From the NCBI GenBank assembly GCA_021904315.1, contig CM038914.1, positions 7,812,001 to 7,876,000 on the forward strand: a DNA stretch of 64,000 nucleotides, given 5' to 3'. Below, one piece after another: positions 13,010 to 23,508 of this stretch. The notes under the pieces are model-generated. The model saw nothing but the letters and a program-made list of their open reading frames with translations. It had not been told where the DNA came from and did not search any database. Positions within the stretch are counted from its first letter, which is position 1. Every line of letters starts with the position of its first letter. A program made the translations under genes and the position numbers. This DNA is from Sphagnum magellanicum. Its lineage: Eukaryota; Streptophyta; Sphagnopsida; Sphagnales; Sphagnaceae.

Positions 13010-14795
13010 CACTAGTAGAAAATGGCCATTTTGCAACTGGTCCATGCGATTAATTTTTAGTTGCAAGCGACATTTGCAATTAAAATCTTAATAATCGCGT
13101 TGGACAAATTGCATTGACACTAGTCACAAATGACAACGAATTTTGGATGAAAGAAAAAGTCAACAAAATACTCTTTTATCCTTTGATTAATCATGTATCT
13201 ATTGTTGTTTACAACAAAAATGTGATTTTTTTGGTGAACAATGGAAACAAGTCATGTGTTGCCACGTGTCCCAACTTTTCATAATTAAAAATATTTTCTT
13301 ATTATTTTGAAATAATCTAAAACGTTTCATTTTTATGTTTGGATGGTATATATTGTGACATGTGGTGCAATAAAATTTTGCCACATGCCATATTAATTGA
13401 ATTTTTCCAAATTAAATTTAAATCAATATTTAGGTATGTAGGTTGCACTATGTACCTACCTACCTATCTAGGCTAAACATCTATCTAGATAGGACCTATT
13501 TACCTACCTAAGCCAAATACTTACTTAGGTAGGTAGGTAGGTAGGTAGAAAAGTAGGTAGGCAAGTTACAGAAGTAGGTAATTAGGTGTAGGTACATGAA
13601 TATTTATATTTTATTTTGGGTCAAATCGTATTTAATGACTCATCCTAGATGCCCATCTATTTTAACATGAAAATGTAGGACAAAACACCTTGTTTATATA
13701 TTTTTCAAGATGCGAATGAAAGCCAAAACACATGGGATAAAGTTTTTAATTGCAAATCATTTGCGACTAAACGTTTTTAGTCACAAATGATTTGCAATTA
13801 AAAACTTTATCCCATGTGTTTTGGCTTTCATTCGCATCTTGAAAAATATATAATTAAGTAAGTAAATGACATCTAACTAATTAGCTAACTAATTAACTAA
13901 TAAAATTATCAATTATTTAATGAATAAAATATATAAAAATAAATTAATAAACTTGCTAATTAATTAATTAACAACTAAATTAGAAACTAACTAATTCACT
14001 TTATAAACTATCCAACTAACTAATTATTTATAGTAATAATAATCAATATCTTATTATTACTGAATTAATTATATTACCATTAATTATGAATTATTTTATT
14101 AATTATATAAAAATTAATATTATATAATTATAATTATATATTAACTATAATAATCTATCAACCAATTTAATTAACTAGTAATTGGCTAATGGTGGAATAT
14201 TTAGTTAATTATTAATAAGTAATAAATTATGATTTCATAACCAAATAAATTAATATGATAACTGAAATATTCCGTATTTAATAATTATTAACTATAAATA
14301 TTGAGTACTAGGTTTTTTAATCTAATAATATAATTAAAACCTAGCCTAGGTTAACCATTTTTATTATAATTATTCCAATTATTATTCATTTATATATTTA
14401 ATAATAAATATATATATAAATACTTAATAGTAACAATAACATTGATTCAATTATTAATTATTAATTAAATATTTTACACTTTTAATAAGTATATTTTTCC
14501 TTTGAAGATAATTTCTGCATTTGTATAATAATTTACTAGATTTCCATTCTAACTAATATAGTAATTATTATAAAATAATAAAATAATAGAACTGAAAATA
14601 ATATATATCAGTAAATGATTATAATAATTTATTATTAATAATTAATAAATATCAACTATAAATTTGAAATATAAAAACTCTAAACTATATATTTATATTT
14701 CCTAGTAATTATTATATTAATCTAGTAATAATTCATAATTGATTACTTATAATAATATTAACAATAATGTAATTTTCGCTAGCCTAAGCTAGCTA

Positions 14796-14836
<41 letters not shown>

Positions 14837-15667
14837 GTCACTTGTTAGAACTATTATGATTTATCATGATTAAAGTTTCATTTTTTATTAAATAAAATTT
14901 AATTCGTAATAAGTACATTAGTCATTTGAAAAGAATTTAATAATAATGTAATAATATATTAGAATTTTAATAATTACTTCAGTAATTATAGAATTATTTT
15001 TCTTATCAATATAATATCATCATCATCATTGTGATCATTATGTAACAAGATTTTTTTTAAAAAAATTTAGTTAAAGATAATATTGAAATTTATTTTTTTA
15101 TTACATGTAATTAATACATATAATAATAATAATAATAATTTTCATTTGTAATAATTTTAAGAAATATAATAAATGGTTTGGATAAATTTGTAATATGGGC
15201 ATAATATATTTAACAAATATCTAACATTTAATTTTGATATACTGAATATATATATACCATTTATTGTAACCATAATATCGAGGCTATTTATGTTAATAAT
15301 AATATTTGAATACACATCTAATATGGTTGTTTGTATACATTCAAAATACATTTATAAATCCTAATACACTCAACTATATATTTTAGAATTCACAAAATAC
15401 ACCTTTATATACTCATAAGGTTGCAACTAAATTGGTCACATTTGCAACTAATGGGACATAAATTGTTTTTCTTCGATGAAAACTAAACTAAATGTTGTTC
15501 ACATGGAAGGATGAACACCAAAATAATTGCAAACTAGTTGCACTATAATTGCAAATATGACCAACACAAGAAATAGTTGTAAAAATGTCCAAATGTAGTT
15601 GCAAATAACTAATAATCGCATGTAGTTGCAAAGAGAGTGGTTACATTTTGACCAATTTTTACTAATG
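13010..15667. mobile_element. Non-autonomous CACTA-like element, 2.7 kb
   Basis: Left end CACTAGTAGAAAATGG; right end reverse complement CATTAGTAAAAATTGG (13 of 16 match). CACTAGTAGAAA is a classic plant CACTA terminus. Order inside: subterminal TTGCAACT/AGTTGCAA motifs, GGTA/TACC array (13430-13592), a long hairpin (13694-13853), a 1.5-kb extremely AT-rich block with a (TTA)n run at 14798-14834, then subterminal TTGCAACTA motifs. This is the same plan as the elements at 29354-32064 and 55105-57897 but in opposite orientation. Flanking 3-mers (TAG, GTG) do not match, so no target duplication is preserved. No open frame of note. Confidence 0.65.
13694..13853. repeat. Long near-perfect hairpin inside CACTA-like element
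   Basis: The arms 13694-13770 and about 13777-13853 are reverse complements over about 76 bases with one mismatch visible (TTTGCGAC against TTTGTGAC) and a loop of only a few bases. Sibling elements have a much shorter stem at the equivalent place. Transcription would yield a dsRNA stem. Confidence 0.85.
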
Positions 15668-16440
15668 GTGTTTTGCCCCCAACACACGTGCATCATGGGG
15701 AACATTAGTGGAATTGACAAATCTTTAGCTCCACAAAAGAATCCCAAATAAAGATTTAATCCTAGATGTGTGCAACTAAACTTGTGCAACGTAGTGTCTT
15801 TGCCTTCTTTTCTTCCAATTTTTGAATTGTGATCAAATTTTCCAACCAAACAAATTGATCTTAAGTAATGGCCATGCTAACACCTCATTCTTAGTCATAT
15901 ACACTTGCACCCTACAAGAATCCAAGTTCAAAACAGATAACCAAAATCATAAAACAACAATCATGTTTTTTTTTTGTGCTCTAAAATTTAAAAACACCAA
16001 AAATGAGAATATAGAGCCACACCATGGGGATAAACCCCCAAACACAAATTGTTTTTGAATTGTGTTCAAATTGAACTAGGTTCCCAACTATAGGAAATTA
16101 ATGTCTTGTATTAAATTCTTGACCATGTATTTTGTAATTTGTCTTTGATTATCTCCTATTAAAAATTTGGAATCTAAGGATTTTAACTTGTAATCTTGGT
16201 ACATTATTTTCCACATTGCATTAGGAGTTCATTATGTTAGATTTTCATTGTCTTCATTACATACAACATGCATGTTGTGACCAATGATTATAAGAGGTTG
16301 CCATGCAATTAAAGTGTAGGAATTTCACCATGCACCTTGAAGCATTCTCTTTTTGATAATCCTTTGGTTTATATTAGTGCCCACCACCCCACACTCACTC
16401 TCTTGTTAAACGCAATGGGTCCAAATTAAACCTTGCCATA
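15668..16440. other. Intergenic, nothing recognised
   Basis: Short frames here (15499-15849 minus, 15822-16058 plus) overlap the end of the transposon or lack any domain. No repeat or gene is identified. Confidence 0.4.
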
Positions 16441-17540
16441 CCTTTAAGCAAGCACCATCAAGGGAAACACATGATGACAAAAAGGGTGATTGACAAAAAG
16501 AAAGAAATTTTAAAACAAAACAAATGAAAGAAGGAGAGAGAGTAGGTAGAGAAAACACACAAAAAAATGGCACATAGAGGCAAAATTGAGAGGAAAGAAA
16601 AATATGAAAATAATATACAAATAAAAGAAGAAAATGGCAAACATATAGAAAGATAGGAGGGTGCAAATGGGATAACATGAACCACACCCGCATGCTTTTT
16701 GATTGCTTTTGTGATTGCTTTTGGGGAAATATTTTTAGAATATTCTTAAATATTCTTGAAAATATCTTTGAAAATATTTTTTAAATCATAATAATTTTAT
16801 TTATAGTACTTTGATAAGCCTTGCATTAAAAATTTGTCAAAATATGTCATCTAGAAAAAAATTCAAGTTATTAAACATGTCTTTTTATTATTTAAAAACA
16901 TTGGTTACAAAATTTAATTAGTGGTTTTTCATTTTTTTATTCATTTGATTACTTTCAAATTTATTTAAAAGTTTCCACGATATATTATGAATGTTATCAT
17001 AAAAATAAATCCTCCAATTTCAACACAAAATTAAATTAGATTTTCAATAACATGGAACATTAAACACTAGTTACACTTGTTGTGGTATGTGTTAATGTGA
17101 TTGCACCCAAGAGATTAGCATGTATGAAAAAATGCTAAAGAGGCAAGGGAGAGGGAAGGAGTGGTAGACAGAGAAAATGAAAAAAAAAGGAAAAACAAAT
17201 AAAAACAAGTAGAAATTGAGAAAAATTAATAATGAAAGGAAAGAAAATGAAAAATTGAAACAAGGGAAAGGTATGAAATTGATAGACAACAAGAAACCAA
17301 TTGAAGTAAAGAGAGTGTGGCAAATGGAGAGAAAATAAAATAAAGAAAAATTACTAGCCAAAGGAAAATGTGCCAAATAAAGAATATATATATTTTTAAA
17401 ATGCATGGTAAACAAAAAGAAGGAAGGAAAAAAAGATACAAAAAAAAAAAAAAAAAAAACAATGGCAAAACAAAGCCAAAAAATAATAATTTTGAGAGAA
17501 AAAAGAATGGTAAATCTTCATTTGTAGATGACCTCTATTC
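16440..17540 (+). repeat. Purine-rich tracts split by a dispersed repeat
   Basis: Two A/G-rich stretches (about 16460-16655 and 17120-17510) flank copy 2 of a dispersed repeat (16663-17108). The purine bias creates hydrophobic phenylalanine/leucine-rich frames on the minus strand that are artefacts. An A-run of about 20 lies at 17439-17459. Confidence 0.6.
16663..17108 (+). repeat. Dispersed ~440-bp repeat, copy 2
   Basis: Starts GGTGCAAATGGGATAACATG and matches 9031-9473 across its length with scattered substitutions and small indels. It sits between two purine-rich tracts, as if inserted into one. Confidence 0.65.
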
Positions 17541-17984
17541 CATGCCACCTCTTTTCACAATGCATGTTCCACAACTGCCCTTTTTTGTGAAACTTTGATG
17601 CCACCACTCAACCTTTTGAGCTTTGAATGTTTTTGCAACAAATGCATGTTCCTCTCCTTCTATTGATGGCATAACAAACATGTGATCGTTTTTGAAACTT
17701 TTAATCTCACTAAAGGCTCTACCCTTTTTTTCATGCCCTCTCTTTCCTCCCCTATTCACACCATTTTTTTGGAACAAAACTTGAGAATAAAAGTTGCAAC
17801 CCACTTTATGAAACTTTCCAACATTGAAAACATGAAATATAACTTGAAGTTCTTTTGAAATAGACCCTAAAACTAATGCAAACATTGTTTGAAACTCTTT
17901 GACATTGCTTCTATCACATGGAACTATCTTGAAACAAACAAATGAAACCAAAAGTTGCAACCACACCTTTCTAAAATTCTCCAA
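17535..17984 (-). CDS. Unrecognised open frame, 149 codons
   Basis: This minus-strand frame opens without an ATG at its boundary (first codon TTG) and has balanced composition, including a basic KRGHEKKG segment and scattered Cys and His. No domain is recognised, and no neighbouring exon was found. It may be a relic exon or chance. Confidence 0.2.
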   Translation of the reverse strand: MENFRKVWLQLLVSFVCFKIVPCDRSNVKEFQTMFALVLGSISKELQVIFHVFNVGKFHKVGCNFYSQVLFQKNGVNRGGKRGHEKKGRAFSEIKSFKNDHMFVMPSIEGEEHAFVAKTFKAQKVEWWHQSFTKKGSCGTCIVKRGGME

Positions 17985-18858
17985 GATTATTTTTGTTACA
18001 TGAAGTTTGTGGACATATAACCTTTCTCATCCAAACTTGGAAATGCACGAATTTTGGTGTAATTATGAGTTTCACCCCCGTTTTGTTTTTTCATTTGCAC
18101 CAACTTCATGCCAAGTTTAATAACTAGTTTCACATTTTGCCCAAAGTTAAGGTTTTTGTCCCAATTCTAGGCAAGTTTATGCTCATCTTTATTGTAGTAG
18201 CTAAGATTTCATGTGTATAATCTTCATATTAAAAAGGTTATAATTTCAATGTTTTAGTTTTTGAAGTTGAAAGTATAAAATTTAATTCATAAAACATTGA
18301 CATGATCTTTTTAATGTATATGAAGGGCATGTTATCAAGAGGAATTTATATTTTTCAAAAGGTATGTTATTTCCAAAAAAGAAACACATGTTGAAAAAAA
18401 TTGGAAAATAAAATCATCCCAGTCCTTTATGCAAAGTAATGCATGGTACTTACTTAGGGAATGCCCTACTCCTTGGGTGTTACTTTACACATCCAATTAA
18501 CCAAACTTAAATTTCCATTTCCCACACCAAATTTAGGCTATACCATTGACCCATCACCCTTAAGGTTATGTTTTTAAATTTGTTGAATGAGTACTTAACT
18601 TATCATGGTGAGTGTTAATTTAATTAAGGTACATATGTGAGTGTCATGTTTGAATTTTTTTGGTGAGTGAAATTTTGGACCCACCTTCAAATAACACTTG
18701 TTTAGTCTCACACTATATTGTTATAATGCTTTTAAGAGTATGAATTAATTTGAATTCACATACTAATTTTGTGATCCCATTCATTGATGAACAGGAACTA
18801 GTCCAAAATTTTTAATTTCCAATATTGGTAAAAAAGATGTAAAAAGGGTTAAGCTTTT
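17985..18858. other. Intergenic, nothing recognised
   Basis: AT-rich DNA with no frame over about 50 codons that can be supported. It may include the 5' part of the adjacent Harbinger element, but no terminal inverted repeat was found. Confidence 0.4.
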
Positions 18859-19902
18859 AGGGGGTTGTGGCATGATTATTTTGTCCCTAACCATGTTTAT
18901 AATGAGGAGCATTTTTGGCAAAGGTTTCAGATGTCAAGGTTAATTTTTTTGCACATTGTTGATTTATTATGTGATTTTGACAACTATTTTGTCGAAAAAT
19001 TTAATTACATTGGTGTCCTTGACCTTTCTCCTCTTTAGAAATGCACCATAGCTTTACGGATGTTAACTTATGAGGTTTCTACTGATGTTGTAAATGAATA
19101 TAGTTGGAATGTTGAAAACATAACTATGGAATCACTAAAAAGATTTATAATGGCCATTTGTGGATGTTTTGAAAATGTTTATTTCCCACAACCTGCTTGG
19201 GAGGACATAGAGCACATCTTTAGATTAATTTTCAATGATGTTTCCCTAATATGTTTGGGAGCATTGAATACATGCATTTGTAGTGGAAAATTTGTCATAT
19301 AAGGTGGCAAGGGTGGTGTTAGGATAAAATAAAAGGCTAAATAAGTCATTCTAAAGGTGGAGGTGGATCAAAGCTTATGGATATGGCACACTTATTTTGG
19401 GTTACTTGGAAATAACAACCTAAATGTGCTAAATTGCTCTCCAATTATTGTGGATATGTTTAACGGCCTTGCAAATGAAATCTTTTTTGAGGTGAATAGA
19501 AATTTATACCCCATGTACTATTCATTTACATTTGAGATTTATTTTCCTTGGTCTTGTTTTGTGAAACTGTTCATGCACCTGAAGATGAAAAATGTGTTTT
19601 TCATGCCATTAAACAAAAGGTTGTACAAAAAGATGTAGAAAGGTGTTTTGTCATTTTGTAGTTTCAATTTGCAAGCATTCAAAACTTGGTGAGGCAATGG
19701 GACAATATGAGTATCACACATATTATGTATGTGTGTATCATCTTCCATGACATGATAGTTGAATATGACCTACAAAATAATGTACCACAATCTGAGCCAT
19801 AAAATGTGCCACCCCAAAAAGAAGCGCAAAAGATATGGAAAATGAAAACTTGCACTTTCAATTGCAAAATGATCTAATCCAACATTTGGCCAAAATTCAT
19901 TT
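18859..19902 (+). pseudogene. PIF/Harbinger (HARBI1-like) transposase pseudogene
   Basis: The three-frame translation follows the plant Harbinger DDE transposase from near the N terminus to the C terminus. Segments in order: LWHDYFVPNHVYNEEHFWQR and FQMSRLIFLH (18865-18960), KCTIALRMLTYEVSTDVVNEY (about 19039-19100, one residue of the family's usual string differing at several places), MESLKRF, LGALN, SLWIWHTYFG (about 19372), NLNVLNCSP, DVERCFVIL (19632), FHDMI, and the tail HFQLQNDLIQH (about 19850). It is dead: TAG at 19036 replaces the usual Gln of the LQKC motif, TAA ends a segment at 19300, there are further stops near 19656 and 19800, and the frame shifts near 19630 and 19830. The first catalytic Asp (GS-L/I-D) reads Asn (GALN) and the second (NDINVL) reads NNLNVL; the DVER Glu is kept. 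Harbinger elements insert at TTA or TAA, and the Tourist-like MITE at 44189-44535 has that signature, but nothing ties the two directly. Confidence 0.85.
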
Positions 19903-21430
19903 AATAAGAACTCCATTTCAATTGAAATCGTTTCTCAATTACAAATGTTTGTTGGTGTTCATGTGTTTGCTTAAATTTCCTCACATCACTATATATTCTC
20001 ATGTGCATTCTTACTTCTTCCTATCTATTATGGTATTTGAACATCCTAGGGTACCATCCAATTTGGTATAATTGGCATGGAATGGTGTTCAAATGCAATT
20101 TTATGAATGTCAAAGGTCAACTTGTTGGCACTAGGATGAAATTACTACATTGAATATGGGTTATCAAACAAGCCTCCAAATTGATTGTGCACATTGGTTT
20201 AATTGGTGCAATCCAATTGTAGGAAACATCAATGCATGAACTTCAAATTCTTGAATATGTTCCATAGGCAAATTACTATTCAATCCACATGTACACCCAA
20301 CCATGAATTCTTGAATACCAAATTTATGTCATAAAACACCATAAGCACTTGCACCATTGGTGTCACATGCGTTTAAGTTGAATCCATGAACAAATGTTGA
20401 TAAACTTCTTTAGGTTGAAATGGATCAATTAAGTCCCATTCGAAGACATTGTCTGCTACGATGTTTGTGTACATTACCCTTTTCATATGATTAATTTTCA
20501 TCAAATTATTGTTCTTCATTCTATCCTCTATTTCATTGCACATTGACCCTTGCTATTACCTCCACTAACACATGTCAAACACACCTTAATTCCTTGATAG
20601 GTCTTTTTCCATCAAACATATTGCCATTTTTTTTTATGGTCATCCTATCAATTAAACATAGTCCACTGCAAGTGTTTATGTTTTAGGTCAATATCGATAC
20701 ATGATAAAAACTGAGATAACCATATACATTCATTTAGTTGATTACCACATATGTGTATTAGATATATACACATGATGGATGAAATATCATAATAACAAGA
20801 TTGAATTTGCACCACTTTTGTAACATCACAACCATACTTTATCAATTCAAAACACATTCAAAATAATTCACACTCCATTTATGAATAATGAATCATTACT
20901 TCATGGGTTTAGTAATGCATATCAACTAGCCCAACATATGGAAAACAAGAAGAAGCAAAATGTTCAAATGATTTGAACATCTATGTTCAATTGAAAATAC
21001 ATATATAACAAGTAATTTGTGTCAATGGAAAAAATTAAAAATATGAGTACAAATTTCCATTTCACATGTTTATTATTCAAATGAACATGCCATGTACAAG
21101 CATGTAATACACTTGGGACAATATAACTAGATGAAAATAGTGTTAAATGTTTTTTGCAGAAACTAATTTATCCAACTTTGCTACAACAATTGTTTAACCT
21201 TCTTAATATTCATTGTAGGTTAATTGATGAATTCATCAATCTTTGGTGACCTTGTCCAAAAAAAAAACAAAGATGTTGTAAGAAACAAATTTCCCAATCT
21301 TTTGCAAACAATTTGACAACCTATTCACCAAGTCTATATGGAATTGGGAAATATTCCAATTGCCACCTCACAGGTTATTGTTGCCATTCCACCTACTAGT
21401 GTGAACTTGGTGCATAATGCACCCGTCGAG
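19903..21430. other. Intergenic, nothing recognised
   Basis: No supported gene. A second (Myb-like) Harbinger gene was looked for downstream of the transposase and not found. Frames at 20648-20857 and similar lack any domain. Confidence 0.4.
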
Positions 21431-21440
21431 TAATAACTGT

Positions 21441-21800
21441 CACAGAAAACAAAACCCATCAAAAAAAAAAAAAAAAAAAAGGTCCGGGCAGTTTAATTGA
21501 CATAGAAAACAAAACCCATCAAAAAAAACAAAGGTCCGGGCAGTTTAACTGACACAAAAAACAAAACCCATCAAAAAAAAAAAAAACAAAGGTCCGAGCA
21601 GTTTAATTGACACAGAAAAGAAAACCCATCAAAAAAAAAAAAAAAAAAAAACAAACAAAGGTCCGGGCAGTTTAACTGACACAGAAAACAAAACCCATCA
21701 AAAAAAAAAAAAACAAAGGTCTGAACAGTTTAACTGACACAGAAAACAAAACCCATCAAAAAAACAAACAAACAAACAAACAAACAAAGGTCTGGGTAGT
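21441..21800 (+). repeat. Minisatellite, six units of 52-69 bp
   Basis: Units begin at 21441, 21501, 21553, 21611, 21680 and 21738. Each has ACAGAAAACAAAACCCATC, a variable poly-A/(CAAA)n spacer, then GGTCCGGGCAGTTTAACTGA. Length variation sits in the A-run. The array ends in a partial GGTCTGGGTAGTG followed by (GACA)n and CTTTAATATATAAGAT, which may be the tail of the parent retroposon. Confidence 0.85.
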
Positions 21801-21839
21801 GCCTAGAAACTGCTCGGACAGACAGACAGACATACAAAC

Positions 21840-23340
21840 ATGTAGCTTTAATATATAAGATGGATATGGTTTTAATAATAAGTTTTAATGTCTGTTAACA
21901 TTTTACCATGACCTTAAGCCTTTCCATGATGATTGTGTTTGAAGTCATGTCCTTTTAAACTTTCTTTTGGGCTTTTTTCCATGCTCATGCAGCTCTACCA
22001 GTTCCCTTTAGTTTCCTTGTTGCTGGAATTTTCCTTTATGCTTTCGACGCAAGCCTTACTATGGCATGTGTTTTCATTAGATAATATTTGCCAATAGTGC
22101 CATCCCACCTGACCTGATATTTTGGCTTCTCCTTTATGGTTAGCCTACCCGTTTCAAGAACAAATTAAAGTTGAAATGAGACCTCATGTCAGTTACACAT
22201 TCTGCTATGCCGAAATGCAAAAAAGGTTGGTCGTGATAATCACCTTGGAAGAATATGCATGCATCCTTGAGGTAAATAAGAAGTTGAAGTCTTCTAAAAG
22301 TTGGCATTCCTACACAAATTGTGAAGTTATTATTGTCATTCATTTTTGCTGCCTATCTTTTATTACACAAGTATTGATAATTGGAGCGTTCCTCATGTTG
22401 TGTGTTCATGTCATCCCTTGAAAAAAAATAGGTTGAGCATAGATAACAAGGGCCATTAACAATAATTTGTTTGCCAAAAATGAAGTAGTTTCGATACAAT
22501 TGGCAAGAGGTCTTGAAACAATCATGCATTTGTTAGTGTTTTAGCTCCAGTAGGCTATGTACATCTCAAGGAACTCTAGCAATAGGAAACTCATCTGCAA
22601 GTTGACAAAATTGTGTCTCTTTCAGGGGTTTGGGGCCAAGCATGGCAAACTTCTCCATGGTTGACATGTTCACATCTGAGTCCTGAAAAAATTTATGGAA
22701 CCTACTTTTTTTGTTGTGGCACAAGGCTTTATTCAAGAAAGTCATGTTAACATTGGAGAATATATAAGGGCTTGTGAATGGAGAACTTGTGAAGCATTCT
22801 TTCATAAAGTTCTTGCCTATTCTTATTTGACGTCACTAAGTTACAAATAGAATGCTTTTAATTCTATGGAACTTTATGCAGCCACTTGAAGTATTGTAGG
22901 GTGGAGAATAGATTTTAGTTTTAGTATAAGGAAGGTGCATTTGAAATGCTTAGGATGCTTCACAAGCAATCAAACATGTCTTCAGACAACATTTTAGTCA
23001 TTTTAACATGGTTGCCACACTTTTACTTTTCCATTTGGCATCTACTTCCATGGAGCGGTGGTAAGGGTTAGCTTGTCTATGCAATGGTGTATTTGTGTTA
23101 TCTTGGTATCTAAGATCTAATTCTTTGGTTCCATTGTTGTGCAGGAAGCGGACAAGATTTTGACCAAACACAAATCTTGAAAATCCTTGCCTATTCGAAT
23201 AAAATGCTACTATTACATAATGGAAACTAGCCATGAAGATGATGATCTATTTAGCCTTGTCAAATGCACCATATGATCTTACCTCCTTGCTGTTGCAAAC
23301 TTATCATAGGTTTCAACTCCTATTTGTTCCTTGATATGTT
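21840..23340. other. Intergenic, weak coding-like fragments
   Basis: Minus-strand frames 22566-22805 and 22998-23234 are in register with each other and separated by stops, which hints at a decayed gene, but no domain is recognised. A plus-strand frame 22122-22421 is likewise unsupported. Confidence 0.25.
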
Positions 23341-23367
23341 GCCAAAATGCTGGGATTGAGATTTTAC

Positions 23368-23508
23368 AATGTAGTTGCTTGGGATGCAATGGTTTTTGGG
23401 ATATGGGAAATTTGGGCAAGGGCAGAAGGTGTTGCAATGTTTAGAGTATGGGGCACATAGTCAGATCATGTCATTTTCCTAGTACTTACATTTGCTCATG
23501 ACACATAA
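23368..23508 (+). pseudogene. Pentatricopeptide repeat (PPR) relic
   Basis: One frame reads NVVAWDAMVFG (23368 on), then AMFRVW, a TAG at 23458, then SDHVIFLVLTFAH. This follows the PPR pattern of VVSWNAMI-G-Y, ALELF-M and PD-VTF-VL-ACAH seen in plant PLS-class PPR proteins. A few residues are missing around the stop. Just upstream, DMLPKC resembles the DMYAKCG of the preceding repeat, in another frame. PPR proteins are organellar RNA-binding factors; this copy is clearly non-functional. Confidence 0.5.

Noticed and set aside
16406-17468. Hydrophobic Phe/Leu-rich minus-strand frames resembling membrane proteins
   Set aside because: They arise from purine-rich low-complexity DNA and have no domain, conserved start or splice context.
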